Assembly: GCF_009811755.1 (NCBI RefSeq)
Contig: NZ_BLIV01000009.1
Coordinates: forward strand, 1-64,000
Direction of reading: 5' to 3'
DNA: 64,000 nt
DNA from: Roseobacter cerasinus
GTDB lineage: Bacteria > Pseudomonadota > Alphaproteobacteria > Rhodobacterales > Rhodobacteraceae
Below are positions 44,185 to 53,992 of this stretch, one piece after another. The stretch's first letter is position 1. Each line of letters opens with the position of its first letter. The translations under genes and the position numbers were made by a program. The notes below the pieces were generated by a model. That model was not told the DNA's origin. It saw nothing but the letters and a program-made list of their open reading frames with translations, and ran no database searches.

Positions 44185-44395
44185 TCCATGCTCCTCAGCG
44201 TCTCAACGATTCGCTTGCCCGAATCATTAGGGAATCATCTAGCGGTTCTGGGTGATTCGACCACCCCATTTACCTTCTTTTTCTGGTCTTTTCCCGTTCA
44301 GATAAGGTTAACTGCCCGGTGAGTGGTGCTTATTTGCCCCACGCAACACCCGTAAAACTGGTGTAAGGCTGCGAAGTGATTCGGCGCGGCGCCTC

Positions 44396-46357
44396 TCAGC
44401 CCGATGATCTGCCTGGCTTTTCGATGCTGATTTGGCCCAAGAGGTCATGCAATCTGCGCCTTTCGTCCCGGCTGAGCACAGCGCCGTTCTCGGCCACATC
44501 GTACTCCGCCCTGTCTTCCTGCCCGCTGCGCCGGGCCTGCTCTGCGGCCCGTGCTGCCTCTGACACGCGCCAGGTCAGCCCTTCATCCGCGACACCATCC
44601 AAGTCCTCCACAGCCTCGGCCATCTCGGCATCAAGGCCACGGGTGCTTTGCAGCTTGGCGAGTTCTTCGGCAATGGTCAGACGCGCCTTGTCCAGATCGC
44701 CGGGGACCCGAATGCACGGCACAATGGCCACATGGCGTTGAGACATCAGGTTTTCAAGAGGCTCCGGCCCCAACGCCTCCGAAATGCGGGTGTGTAGCGC
44801 GCCGGCATCCAGATCCATGTGCCGCAACATCAGATCACGGAGATCCGCATGCAGCGGGTCACTGCAGCGCATCTGTTCCAGACCGCTCTCAAAAGGTTCG
44901 ATCAGTTCGGGGCGGGTCAGAAGAACCGCAAGAACCACGGCCTCCCGCAGATGATCTGTGGCGCCTGGGTCCGCCGCTGCTGCAAGCACCGAGGCCTTGG
45001 TGGAGGCCAGCGCCGTTGGTGACGCCGTCCAGCGCCGCCCTGCCCCGCCAGACCGGGGCCCGGCACCGCGCTGAGGGCGGAACAGCTGCCAGCGTAAGTC
45101 TTTGATTTCCTGACCGTAGTGGCTGCGGATGGACGGGTCCTTGATCTGCGTGATCTTGTCGCGCAGCGTCTTGTCGAGCGCGGCCTTGCGCTCGGGGCTG
45201 TCAAAGACCTTGCCCTCTGTCTCGCGCTGCCAGAGTAGCCGCACCATGGGCATGGCCTCATCGAGCAGCTTTTGCAGCGCAGGCGCCCCGTCGGCGCGCA
45301 GCAAATCGTCCGGATCCTTGCCCGGCGGCATGATCGCAAAACGCAGCGATTGGCCCGCCTGCAAGAGCGGCAGCGCCAGATCGATCAGCCGCATGGCCGC
45401 CCGCAGCCCCGCGGTGTCTCCATCCAGGGCGACAATCGGTTCGGGCGCGATGCGCCAGAGCATCTGCAACTGGTTTTCCGTCACCGCCGTGCCCAAAGGT
45501 GCCACCGCCGCCTCAAACCCGTAGGAGGCCAGCGCGATCACATCCATATAGCCTTCGGCAACGATCAACGGTTGGCCCTTGCCTGCAGCCGTGCGCGCAG
45601 GGCCGTGGTTGAACAGGCTGCGCCCCTTGTCGAAAAGCGCGGTTTCGGGCGAGTTCAGGTATTTGGCGTTGTCATTCGGGTCCATCGCCCGCCCGCCAAA
45701 GGCGATTGCCCGCCCCCGCGCATCGCGGATCGGGAAGATGATGCGGCCCCGGAATGTATCATAGGGCTTGCCGCCTTTGTTCGACGGTTTCGCCAGACCG
45801 GCATCGAGGATCAGCTGATCCTCCACGTTCTTGGCCTTGAGATGATCCCAGAGCCCCTGCCACTGATCGGGCGCAAAGCCGATCTCCCACCGCTCCAGCG
45901 CTGCCGCATCCAGGCCACGCCGGTCGAGATAGGTGCGCGCCTCCGCCGCCGCGCCGGTGTTCAGTTGCAGGCGGAAGAACTTCACCGCCTGCTCCATCAC
46001 CTCGGCCAACTGGCTGCGTTTGTCGGCCTTCTGCTGCGCCTGCGGGTCGCGCGCGGGCATGGTCATCCCCGCCTCGCGCGACAGGATCTCCACCGCCTCC
46101 ATGAAGCCCACATTCTCCGTCTCGCGCACAAAGGAGATCGCATCGCCTTTGGCGTGACAGCCAAAGCAGTAGTAAAACCCCTTGCGGTCATCGACGTGGA
46201 AACTGGCCGATTTCTCCTGGTGGAAGGGGCACGGCGCCCACATGTCGCCTTTGGCCTGGTTGGACTTGCGCATGTCCCACATGACCTTGCGCCCGACCAC
46301 GGAGGTCAGGCTCAGGCGGGTGCGCAGTTCGTCCAAGAATCCGGGTGGCAGGCTCAT
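44396..46357 (-). CDS. dnaG: DNA primase
   Basis: 653 residues. The zinc-binding CHC2 domain near the N-terminus shows CPFHQEKSASFHVDDRKGFYYCFGCHAKGDAISF. The catalytic core has LIVAEGYMDVIALASYGFEAAVAPLGTAVTE (TOPRIM glutamate) and IVALDGDTAGLRAAMR (TOPRIM D-x-D), and a helical DnaB-interacting C-terminus follows. It synthesises the RNA primers of replication. It is upstream of rpoD on the same strand. The C-terminal ~200 residues are Ala/Leu-rich and more variable, as expected. Confidence 0.96.
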   Translation of the reverse strand: MSLPPGFLDELRTRLSLTSVVGRKVMWDMRKSNQAKGDMWAPCPFHQEKSASFHVDDRKGFYYCFGCHAKGDAISFVRETENVGFMEAVEILSREAGMTMPARDPQAQQKADKRSQLAEVMEQAVKFFRLQLNTGAAAEARTYLDRRGLDAAALERWEIGFAPDQWQGLWDHLKAKNVEDQLILDAGLAKPSNKGGKPYDTFRGRIIFPIRDARGRAIAFGGRAMDPNDNAKYLNSPETALFDKGRSLFNHGPARTAAGKGQPLIVAEGYMDVIALASYGFEAAVAPLGTAVTENQLQMLWRIAPEPIVALDGDTAGLRAAMRLIDLALPLLQAGQSLRFAIMPPGKDPDDLLRADGAPALQKLLDEAMPMVRLLWQRETEGKVFDSPERKAALDKTLRDKITQIKDPSIRSHYGQEIKDLRWQLFRPQRGAGPRSGGAGRRWTASPTALASTKASVLAAAADPGATDHLREAVVLAVLLTRPELIEPFESGLEQMRCSDPLHADLRDLMLRHMDLDAGALHTRISEALGPEPLENLMSQRHVAIVPCIRVPGDLDKARLTIAEELAKLQSTRGLDAEMAEAVEDLDGVADEGLTWRVSEAARAAEQARRSGQEDRAEYDVAENGAVLSRDERRRLHDLLGQISIEKPGRSSG

Positions 46358-46402
46358 CGCCGGGATGATGCCACAGCGCAGCCCCCGGCGAAAGCAGTCA
46401 CA

Positions 46403-46705
46403 TCACTGCGCGAGGCAGGCGTCCTTCCAGACCGCCGCCAGATCATTGTCGCGCACATCCTTGCGCGGCATCTCGTAGATCCAGGGCGTGACCAGCGGGA
46501 TCGCGTTGTTGAAGTTCTCAGGCCAGCTCGGCTCGCCCGCCAGCACAGTCTTCTCGACGTCGCGCTCCTTCACGCGGTCAAGCCGCGCCTGACGGATCGC
46601 TGCCACCACCTCGGCCTGATAGCCACAGCTGACTTCTTTTTCGGTTTCGGCCAGCGCCGGGGCTGCTGTGACGGCCAAAGCCGCTGCCAGAATGAAACGC
46701 ACCAT
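46403..46705 (-). CDS. small secreted protein of unknown function
   Basis: 100 residues from ATG 46705 with GAGG nine bases upstream. The signal peptide MVRFILAAALAVTAAPALA is followed by a mature part of about 80 residues with two cysteines (VSCGYQAEVVAAIRQARLDRV and WKDACLAQ at the end) that may form a disulfide. PSWPENFNNAIPLVTPWIYEMPRKDV lies between them. I do not recognise the family. It lies between soxG and dnaG on the same strand and may be cotranscribed with dnaG. Confidence 0.75.
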   Translation of the reverse strand: MVRFILAAALAVTAAPALAETEKEVSCGYQAEVVAAIRQARLDRVKERDVEKTVLAGEPSWPENFNNAIPLVTPWIYEMPRKDVRDNDLAAVWKDACLAQ

Positions 46706-46735
46706 ATATTTCCACCTCACTAGATTTGGGGCAGT

Positions 46736-47281
46736 CTACCCGCGCGCGGCGACAGCTTCCATAGCCTCTTTGAGGTCATGAGCAAGTGTCCGCGCCATCG
46801 ACCGAAACACCAGGATCAGAAAGCTCTCCGGCCCTGTTCGCGTGATGGAGGCCGCCATATGTTTGACCAACGTGCGCGCCGCGTGGCCGGTTGCGAAATG
46901 CGCCTGCCGCAGGTCGATGGGCACCAGCCGGGCCAGCACATCCTCCGCCGCAGCCCCCGAGACGACAACCGACGCCCAGGCATCCGACTGATCCGTCAGC
47001 GCGGCGTGCTCTGCCATCGATGCATCACAAGGCGGCCCGGCCAGCAAGGCCATGTCTCGCCCAAACCAGATCGCCCGCGCCCCGTCCTTGCCCGTAGCGC
47101 GATTGAGCTTGGGGAAACGCATACCATGTGCCGCACGCAGCGCGTCAGAGGTTGCCCCGCCTTGCCCGGCATAAGGTGCGATGGATGTCAGCACCCCGAG
47201 ATCCACTTCGACAACCTGCACATCGCCGATCGCAAGCGGCAGCAGACCGGCGCAGGGGCTCTTGGCGATCAGCTCAACCAC
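46736..47281 (-). CDS. soxG: sarcosine oxidase, gamma subunit
   Basis: 181 residues from GTG 47281, which overlaps the 3' end of soxA by 8 bases. The family pattern is visible in the region AWASVVVSGAAAEDVLARLVPIDLRQAHFATGHAARTLVKHMAASITRTGPESFLILVFRSMARTL. SoxG is the least conserved subunit of heterotetrameric sarcosine oxidase and contacts the alpha subunit. It is the last gene of the soxBDAG operon. Confidence 0.88.
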   Translation of the reverse strand: MVELIAKSPCAGLLPLAIGDVQVVEVDLGVLTSIAPYAGQGGATSDALRAAHGMRFPKLNRATGKDGARAIWFGRDMALLAGPPCDASMAEHAALTDQSDAWASVVVSGAAAEDVLARLVPIDLRQAHFATGHAARTLVKHMAASITRTGPESFLILVFRSMARTLAHDLKEAMEAVAARG

Positions 47282-50213
47282 GGGCGCGCCCTCCCTCCGG
47301 GTCGAAAAAGACCGGATCACAGATCTCCACCTCGGCCTCCAGACCGCGCATGTGATCGACACAGCGGATCACCTCTCCGAGGCGGTCCGGGCCATGCTGC
47401 AGAAATCCAAGCGCGATGTGATGGCCCAAGGTCGGGGAAAACGCAGCAGAAGTTGTATAGCCAAGGCTGGTCTCCGGCGTCATGGCCACGCTCGTGTCAA
47501 AGAGATGTGCGCCTGCGCTGAGCGTTGCGTCCTCCCCCACCGACTTCAGCCCCACCAGCCGCTCGCGGCCCGGATCGACCAGCCCCTCGCGCGCGGCCAT
47601 GGTCTTGCCGATGCAGTCTTTCTTGCCGCTCACCATCCGCGCAAAGCCAATGTCGAAGGCGGTTGTGCGCCCGTGAATCTCTGCGTGCGTGATGTGCCCT
47701 TTCTCCAGCCTGAGCACGTTGAGCGCTTCCATCCCATAGGCCCCGCCCCCCAGTGCCTCGGCGCGCGCCACCAGCAGCTTGAACAGGCTCTCGCCAAAGC
47801 GTGCGGGCACGGCGACCTCATAGGCGTGTTCACCGGAGAAGGAGATCCGGAAAAGCCGCCCTCGAACGTCACAGAGCATGATCTCACCGCAGGCCATGAA
47901 GGGCCAACTGTCGTTGTCAATCGGCTGCTCCAACACCGCGTTCAGTAGCGCGCGTGACTTAGGCCCCGCCACGGCGAACTGCGCCCATTGCTCCGTCACC
48001 GAGGTGAAGCGCACATCAAGATGTGGGCAGAGCACCTGATGCACAAACTCCAGATGCCGCATCACCTGCCCGGCGGCCGCTGTTGTGGTCGTCATGACGA
48101 AATGCTCCGGGCCAAGCCGCGCCGTTGTCCCGTCGTCCATGACAAAGCCGTCTTCGCGCAGCATCAGCCCATAGCGCACGCGCCCCACTTTCAGCGTGGA
48201 AAAGCCGTTGGTGTAGACAAAATCCAAAAGCTCCGCGGCACCCGGCCCCTGCAGGTCGATCTTTCCCAGGGTCGAGACATCGCAGACGCCCACCGCATTG
48301 CGCACATACCCCACCTCGCGGTCGCAGGACTGCCGCCAATGGGTCTCGCTGTCTTGTGGGAAATAGCTGGGCCGATACCAGAGCCCCGCCTCGATCATCG
48401 GCGCGCCGCGCACCACGCTCTCCGCGTGAGAGGTGGTGAGCCGCTGCGGCGCAAAACCCATCCCCTGCGCCCCGGCCCCGAAGGTGGCCACAGACACAGG
48501 CGAAAACGGCGGGCGGAAGGTCGTTATGCCCGTCTCTGGGATGCCCCGCCCCGTGACATCCGCCAGCACAGCCAGCGCCCCAACATTGGAGTTCTTGCCC
48601 TGATCTGTCGCCATGCCTTGGGTGGTGTAGCGCTTCATGTGCTCGACGGAGCGGAAGTTCTCGACCGCTGCTTGCCTCACGTCCTTCACGGTCACGTCAT
48701 TCTGAAAATCGAGCCAGGCGCGGCCTTTGCCCGGCACCGCCCAGAGCGGCGCAATCCGGTAGGGGGTATCCTCCGCCTCCGGGACCAAAGCCCCGCGTGG
48801 GGGTTTCAGACCCAGATCCTTAAGGACCTCTTTCGCGGCTACAGCGCCGGCCGTCAGGCAGGCCTGCGTGCTGAACTCTCCCGCACAGGCCCCCACCGCC
48901 ACAAGGCCGGGGATGCTGCCCGGGGTCGGGACGAAACTCGCGATATCCTCGCGCCAGGTGGGCCGGCCATTCATATGACAGGTCACATGCACCGTCGGGT
49001 TCCAGCCGCCCGACATGGCCAGACAATCGACCTCAATCTCCTTTCGACCATCCGCCGCCTGCACCGAAATCCGCTTGAGCCCCAGACGCCCGGTGCTGCC
49101 GGTGACCACCGCGCCGCTGTAGACCCGGCAATCCACGCCGGGATGCGCAATGTCCTCTCTGCTGTCGATCAGCGCCGCAACCTCAACGCCCGCCGCTTCA
49201 AGATCACGGGCCGTGCGATGCGCGTCATCGCAGTTTCCAAAGACCGCCACGCGCCGTCCCGGACTCGCGCCCCACCGGTTGAGATAGGCCCGCACGGCCC
49301 CCGCCGTCATGATGCCGGGCCGGTCATTGTTCTCGAATGCCACAGGCCGCTCAATGGCACCTGCCGCGAGGATCGCGTGCTTGGCCACGATGCGCCAGAA
49401 TGTCTCCCGCACACCACCCTCGGGAGGCCTTGCCCGATGCGCGTTCACCCGCTCGACAGCGGCATAGGTGCCGTGATCATAGGCGCCAACCACGGCAGTC
49501 CGGTGCATCAGGCGCACATTTGGCATCCCGCACAGTTCCGCAATGGCCTGAGCCGCCCAGTCCGACCCGGCCAACCCCTCCACCTGGAAGGTCTCCGCGT
49601 TCAGCCGTCCACCAAACCGGCTGTCTTCCTCAACCAAAAGCACATCGGCCCCGGCGCGCCCCGCCGTCAGCGCCGCCATCAGACCCGCAGGCCCCGACCC
49701 GATGACCAAGAGATCGCAAAACGCATAGGCTTTCTCATGACGATCCGCAGCATGCGCCCCACTCAGCGCGCCCAGACCAGCCGCGCGCCGGATCACCGGC
49801 TCATACAGCCGCTCCCAAAAGCCGCGTGGCCACATGAAGGTCTTGTAGTAGAACCCCGCGCCCAGAAACGGCCAGGCCAGATCATTCACCGCCATGGCAT
49901 CCAACTTGAGCGACGGCCAGGCATTCTGCGCCCGCGCGTCAAGCCCGTCGTGGATCTCCAGCATCGTGGCGCGCACATTCGGCTCCTGCACAGCACCGCG
50001 CCCGATGGTCACCAGCGCGTTGGGCTCCTCGCTGCCTGCACTCAGCACACCGCGCGGACGGTGATACTTGAACGACCGCCCCATCAGCCGCACACCCTTG
50101 GCCAGCAAAGCCGAGGCCAGCGTATCGCCCTCAAACCCGGTGTGGCCAATCCCCTCGAACTGGAAGCGTATCGGCTTTGACCGATCCACAAGCCCTTTGC
50201 CGTCGATCCTCAT
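47274..50213 (-). CDS. soxA: sarcosine oxidase, alpha subunit
   Basis: 979 residues, normal for the large subunit. Near the N-terminus is a ferredoxin-like segment (SFKYHRPRGVLSAGSEEPNALVTIG), then a dinucleotide fold (LLVIGSGPAGLMAALTAGRAGADVLLVEED) that binds NAD. The C-terminal ~400 residues form the aminomethyltransferase (GcvT-like) domain that binds tetrahydrofolate (CDVSTLGKIDLQGPGAAELLDFVYTN; GMEALNVLRLEKGHITHAEI). The complex oxidises sarcosine to glycine and passes the methyl carbon to tetrahydrofolate as 5,10-methylene-THF with H2O2 release. The start overlaps the soxD stop (ATGA) and the stop overlaps soxG. Confidence 0.95.
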   Translation of the reverse strand: MRIDGKGLVDRSKPIRFQFEGIGHTGFEGDTLASALLAKGVRLMGRSFKYHRPRGVLSAGSEEPNALVTIGRGAVQEPNVRATMLEIHDGLDARAQNAWPSLKLDAMAVNDLAWPFLGAGFYYKTFMWPRGFWERLYEPVIRRAAGLGALSGAHAADRHEKAYAFCDLLVIGSGPAGLMAALTAGRAGADVLLVEEDSRFGGRLNAETFQVEGLAGSDWAAQAIAELCGMPNVRLMHRTAVVGAYDHGTYAAVERVNAHRARPPEGGVRETFWRIVAKHAILAAGAIERPVAFENNDRPGIMTAGAVRAYLNRWGASPGRRVAVFGNCDDAHRTARDLEAAGVEVAALIDSREDIAHPGVDCRVYSGAVVTGSTGRLGLKRISVQAADGRKEIEVDCLAMSGGWNPTVHVTCHMNGRPTWREDIASFVPTPGSIPGLVAVGACAGEFSTQACLTAGAVAAKEVLKDLGLKPPRGALVPEAEDTPYRIAPLWAVPGKGRAWLDFQNDVTVKDVRQAAVENFRSVEHMKRYTTQGMATDQGKNSNVGALAVLADVTGRGIPETGITTFRPPFSPVSVATFGAGAQGMGFAPQRLTTSHAESVVRGAPMIEAGLWYRPSYFPQDSETHWRQSCDREVGYVRNAVGVCDVSTLGKIDLQGPGAAELLDFVYTNGFSTLKVGRVRYGLMLREDGFVMDDGTTARLGPEHFVMTTTTAAAGQVMRHLEFVHQVLCPHLDVRFTSVTEQWAQFAVAGPKSRALLNAVLEQPIDNDSWPFMACGEIMLCDVRGRLFRISFSGEHAYEVAVPARFGESLFKLLVARAEALGGGAYGMEALNVLRLEKGHITHAEIHGRTTAFDIGFARMVSGKKDCIGKTMAAREGLVDPGRERLVGLKSVGEDATLSAGAHLFDTSVAMTPETSLGYTTSAAFSPTLGHHIALGFLQHGPDRLGEVIRCVDHMRGLEAEVEICDPVFFDPEGGRARG

Positions 50214-50470
50214 GCCTGCGCCTCATCCAGCACCAGCGACACGCCCAAAACCTCATGCGTACTTGTGTTGCGCTCGACCACCAGCCAAGCACCACAGCCC
50301 GCCTCATGCTGCCACAACTCACGCCGCACGCCCGCCGGATTGTCGCGCAGGTGCAGGTATTCATCCCACGCCTCTGCACCCGCACCCGGCGCGGGCCGTG
50401 CCAAGGCCTCGCCTTGATAGTAGAACTCCCGACGATCCCGCGCGCCGCAGATCGGACAGGTCAGCCGCAT
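50210..50470 (-). CDS. soxD: sarcosine oxidase, delta subunit
   Basis: 86 residues from ATG 50470 with AAGGGGAG upstream; a TTG further up overlaps soxB but precedes the conserved start MRLTCPICGARDRREFYYQG. The Cys pair C5-x2-C8, a His and a later Cys in WQHEAGCGAW make the structural zinc site. The small delta subunit helps to assemble the heterotetramer. It lies between soxB and soxA. Confidence 0.92.
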   Translation of the reverse strand: MRLTCPICGARDRREFYYQGEALARPAPGAGAEAWDEYLHLRDNPAGVRRELWQHEAGCGAWLVVERNTSTHEVLGVSLVLDEAQA

Positions 50471-50532
50471 GCGCGCCCGCTCCCCTTCATTCTTCCCAAA
50501 ATACTCAAAAAATGACGCATGTTCAGCCGCCC

Positions 50533-51786
50533 TCAATGCAGATTGTGTTGAGAGCCGGTGCCCTCTTCATCCAGAAGGCCGCGCCCGGTGCGGAACCGAT
50601 CAAACCGGAACGCCGCCGCCGTCTCATGATGCTGTCCTGTCGCCATCAGATGCGCAAAGGCATAACCCGATGCAGGCACCGCCTTGAACCCGCCATAACA
50701 CCACCCGCAGTCGATAAAGAGCCCGTCCGTCTCCGTCCTGTCGATGATCGGAGAGCCATCGGGCGTCATATCCATGATCCCGCCCCAGCTGCGCAACAGC
50801 TTCGCCTGCCCGATCATCGGCATCAGCGTCATGCCCGCCTCCATCACATGCTCTGCCGTCGGCAGGTTCCCCCGGCTGGCATAAGAGGCGTAGAAATCCA
50901 GATCGCCCCCAAAAACAAGCCCGCCCTTGTCGGACTGGCTGATGTAGAAATGCCCCATGCCAAAAGTCACCACATGGTCGATGCAGGGCTTTAACCCTTC
51001 GGTCACGAAAGCCTGCAGCACATGGCTTTCGATCGGCAGACGCATTCCGGCCATCGCCGCCACTTGGCTGGAGCGCCCGGCCACGACGATCCCGACCTTC
51101 TTCGCGCGGATCGCCCCGCGCGTGGTCTGCACTCCGCATACCGCGCCGTTTTCAATATCGATGCCGGTGACCTCGCAGTTTTGCAAAAGGTCAACACCGC
51201 GCCGGTCAGCCCCCCGGGCGTAGCCCCAGGCGACCGCGTCATGCCGCGCGGTGCCCCCGCGCGGATGATAAAGCCCGCCGTAAATCGGAAAGCGCGTGTT
51301 CTCGAAATCGAGATAGGGCAGATGTTGCCGCACGCCCTCCCGGTCGAGCAGGATCGCATCATCCCCCTGAGTGATCATCGCATTACCGCGCCGGACAAAA
51401 GCATCGCGCTGCCCGTCGGAATGAAAGAGATTGATGATCCCGCGCTGCGAATGCATCACGTTGTAATTGAGATCCTCCTCCAACCCCTCCCAAAGCTTCA
51501 GCGAATGGCTGTAGAATTCCGAATTCCCCGGCAGGAAATAATTCGCCCTCACGATGGTGGTATTGCGCCCGATGTTGCCGCCGCCGATGTAGCCCTTCTC
51601 CAGAACCGCAATATTGGTCAACCCGTGGTTTTTCGCCAGATAGTAGGCCGTGGCAAGCCCATGTCCGCCGCCTCCGATAATCACCGCGTCATAGGCGGCC
51701 TTGGGCTCCGGGTCACGCCAATGCGGCGCCCAGCCTCTATTCCCGGTCAGACCTTCCTTCAGAACGCGCAGGCCCGAAAACGTCAC
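50533..51786 (-). CDS. soxB: sarcosine oxidase, beta subunit
   Basis: 417 residues from GTG 51786 with GGGAG upstream. It has an N-terminal FAD-binding fold (AYDAVIIGGGGHGLATAYYLAKNHG, then VLEKGYIGGGNIGRNTTIVR). H174 in GLYHPRGGTARHDAVAWGYARG is where covalent FMN attachment is expected from known structures (inference by position). The C-terminal segment GSPIIDRTETDGLFIDCGWCYGGFKAVPASGYAFAHLM is characteristic. It carries the sarcosine oxidation site. It is the first gene of the operon. Confidence 0.95.
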   Translation of the reverse strand: MTFSGLRVLKEGLTGNRGWAPHWRDPEPKAAYDAVIIGGGGHGLATAYYLAKNHGLTNIAVLEKGYIGGGNIGRNTTIVRANYFLPGNSEFYSHSLKLWEGLEEDLNYNVMHSQRGIINLFHSDGQRDAFVRRGNAMITQGDDAILLDREGVRQHLPYLDFENTRFPIYGGLYHPRGGTARHDAVAWGYARGADRRGVDLLQNCEVTGIDIENGAVCGVQTTRGAIRAKKVGIVVAGRSSQVAAMAGMRLPIESHVLQAFVTEGLKPCIDHVVTFGMGHFYISQSDKGGLVFGGDLDFYASYASRGNLPTAEHVMEAGMTLMPMIGQAKLLRSWGGIMDMTPDGSPIIDRTETDGLFIDCGWCYGGFKAVPASGYAFAHLMATGQHHETAAAFRFDRFRTGRGLLDEEGTGSQHNLH

Positions 51787-51882
51787 GATGTGCTCCCTTG
51801 TGCTACGAGCCGGAGACTATCAGGGCCAATACTGCCCCCTCCCCCGAAACCGACCTAAGATGTCGCGGAAAGACACGCGCGG

Positions 51883-52464
51883 CTATTCGACATAGGCTGC
51901 AGCCCTCTGGGTCTGGTCCAGCACCAGAGGCGGTGACACAGGCGCGCCGAACGCGTCAAAGAACGGGCTTTGCCGTGCGGTCCCGTTCAGATAGGCCGCC
52001 AGCGTCCGCTTGAGCAGCCCGCCCAACATGCGCCCAAGACCCTTGTCGCGGCGCGGGCCACCCGGCAGGGCCGCCTTGGTGAACCCCAATGTGGCGACCG
52101 GGCCAAAGGGGTCTGTCTGCGCGAACAGCGGGCGCCACATGCCGGCCAGCGGCATCCGCGATGATCCGACGGTATTGGCCAGGGGCGTGTTGCAACAGCG
52201 CGCATACCAGCGATGCAACCCTTTGGGAGAGAGGCGCAGGCAGGCGATCTGATCCTCCCCGTCGGTGATCTCGATCCGCGCGGGTAGCACCTGCACCAGC
52301 GGGCAGCCGCCGCCGGGTTCAAGGTCATCTATGCGGCCCATGTGGCGCGCAAAAGCCCGGCAGTCTTTGCAGTAACACAGAAGGTGGCACCCGGTCGCCG
52401 GTGACACCTCGTGCAGCACCCCCTTCAAGGTGCCGCAGGAACATGAAAACGCAACCTCGGTCAT
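51883..52464 (-). CDS. cysteine-rich DUF6151-like (GFA-related) protein
   Basis: 193 residues from ATG 52464 with GGAG eight bases upstream. The cysteine pattern FSCSCGTLKGVLHE, CHLLCYCKDCRAFARHMG and RWYARCCNTPLANT resembles the zinc sites of glutathione-dependent formaldehyde-activating (GFA/CENP-V) proteins, to which DUF6151 is related. It lies just upstream of soxB on the same strand. Since sarcosine breakdown yields one-carbon units, a role in formaldehyde handling is tempting, but it is only inference from context. Confidence 0.78.
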   Translation of the reverse strand: MTEVAFSCSCGTLKGVLHEVSPATGCHLLCYCKDCRAFARHMGRIDDLEPGGGCPLVQVLPARIEITDGEDQIACLRLSPKGLHRWYARCCNTPLANTVGSSRMPLAGMWRPLFAQTDPFGPVATLGFTKAALPGGPRRDKGLGRMLGGLLKRTLAAYLNGTARQSPFFDAFGAPVSPPLVLDQTQRAAAYVE

Positions 52465-52558
52465 CTCGCCCACTCCAGATGAGGTGTGGCGCTGTCACGC
52501 ATCCCGAAGGATCGGGCAGCGCCGATCTGAGCCGGACGTTACGCCGAGGTTGGCAGGC

Positions 52559-53992
52559 TCACAAGCCCTTGGCGCGGTAGCTGGTCGCGACCCGGTCAAT
52601 GGCCACCAGATAGGCCGCCGTGCGCAGGTCTTCGACGTCATCCCGCCCGTGCCAGACATGCGCCATGGCCTGATAGGCAATGCGCATGGTGTCATCGAGA
52701 CCGGACCGCACCAGTTCAAGCTCATCGGCGCCGCGGAGATACTTTTCCTTGAAATCCGGGCTCAGCTCCCAGTCAAAGCCCTTGTCGCGCGACAGCCGCT
52801 CCAGCTCCCCCACGATCAACTGGTGGCGCGATTCCTCCTGCCGCCGCCCCATGCGGCCAAAGCGGATATGACTGAGATTCTTGACCCACTCGAAATAGCT
52901 CACCGTCACACCACCGGCGTTGGCATACATATCGGGGATGATCACGATCCCGCGCTCGCGCAGGATTTGGTCCGCCCCTGCGGTCACCGGGCCGTTCGCC
53001 GCCTCGATGATCAGCGATGTCTTGATCCGGTCCGCATTTTGCAGATTGATCACGCCTTCCAGCGCCGCTGGAATCAGAATGTCACACTCCTCCTCCAGCA
53101 CCTTTGCGCCGTCTTTCACATGGTGCATGTCCGAATAGCCCGAGATGCCGCCATGCTTGGCGATCCAGTCGCGCACCCGGTCCACATCGAGACCATCCGG
53201 GTTGAACAGCGCCCCGTCCCGCTCGATGATGCCGGTCACGATGCTGCCATCCTCGTCCCGCAGGAATTTCGCGGCGTGGTACCCCACGTTGCCAAGACCC
53301 TGCACAATGACACGCTTGCCGTCCAAATCGCCGCTGAGGCCCGCTTTCTTCACGCCCTCTTCGTCGCGAAAGAAGGCACGCAAGGCATATTGCACACCCC
53401 GCCCCGTGGCCTCGACCCGGCCCGCAATACCGCCGGCGTGCGGCGGTTTGCCTGTCACACAGGCATTGCCATTGATGTCGGTCGTGTGCATCCGTTTGTA
53501 CTGATCCGCGATCCAGGCCATCTCCCGCTCACCCGTGCCCATGTCCGGCGCAGGCACGTTCTGCGAGGGATTGATCAGATCGCGCTTGATCAGCTCATAG
53601 GCAAAGCGGCGGGTGATCTGCTCCAGTTCATGCTCATCCCAGTCGCGCGGGTCGACACAGAGCCCACCCTTGGAGCCGCCAAAAGGCGCCTCCACGAGCG
53701 CGCATTTGTAAGTCATCAGCGCGGCCAGCGCCTCGACCTCGTCCTGATCCACGTTCATGGCATAGCGGATACCGCCCTTGACCGGCTCCATATGTTCGGA
53801 ATGCACCGACCGATAGCCGGTGAACGTCTGGATCTTGCCGCGCAGCCGCACACCAAACCGGACCGTATAGGTCGCGTTGCACACCCTGATCTTTTCTTCC
53901 AACCCCGGAGAGAGATCCATAAGCCCCACGGCCCTGTTGAACATCTGATCAACGCTTTCGCGGAAGCTGGGCTCCATACTGTGTTTATTCAC
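52559..53992 (-). CDS. gdhA: Glu/Leu/Phe/Val dehydrogenase (NAD-type glutamate dehydrogenase)
   Basis: 477 residues from GTG 53992, AGGAG eight bases upstream. Landmarks are VHSEHMEPVKGGIRYAMNVDQDEVEALAALMTYKCALVEAPFGGSKGGLCVDP with the catalytic lysine in MTYKCAL, the conserved PAPDMGTGEREMAWIADQY, and the Rossmann motif VIVQGLGNVGYHAAKFL. It interconverts glutamate with 2-oxoglutarate and ammonia. The length and the KGGIRY variant suit hexameric NAD-linked enzymes; cofactor choice is not certain. It reads away from the 292-bp gap at 53993-54284. Confidence 0.93.
   Translation of the reverse strand: MNKHSMEPSFRESVDQMFNRAVGLMDLSPGLEEKIRVCNATYTVRFGVRLRGKIQTFTGYRSVHSEHMEPVKGGIRYAMNVDQDEVEALAALMTYKCALVEAPFGGSKGGLCVDPRDWDEHELEQITRRFAYELIKRDLINPSQNVPAPDMGTGEREMAWIADQYKRMHTTDINGNACVTGKPPHAGGIAGRVEATGRGVQYALRAFFRDEEGVKKAGLSGDLDGKRVIVQGLGNVGYHAAKFLRDEDGSIVTGIIERDGALFNPDGLDVDRVRDWIAKHGGISGYSDMHHVKDGAKVLEEECDILIPAALEGVINLQNADRIKTSLIIEAANGPVTAGADQILRERGIVIIPDMYANAGGVTVSYFEWVKNLSHIRFGRMGRRQEESRHQLIVGELERLSRDKGFDWELSPDFKEKYLRGADELELVRSGLDDTMRIAYQAMAHVWHGRDDVEDLRTAAYLVAIDRVATSYRAKGL

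Noticed and set aside
47988-50180. 730-codon plus-strand frame opposite soxA
   Set aside because: Antisense to a full-length soxA with conserved domains; the frame has the His/Arg-rich composition of a mirror frame.
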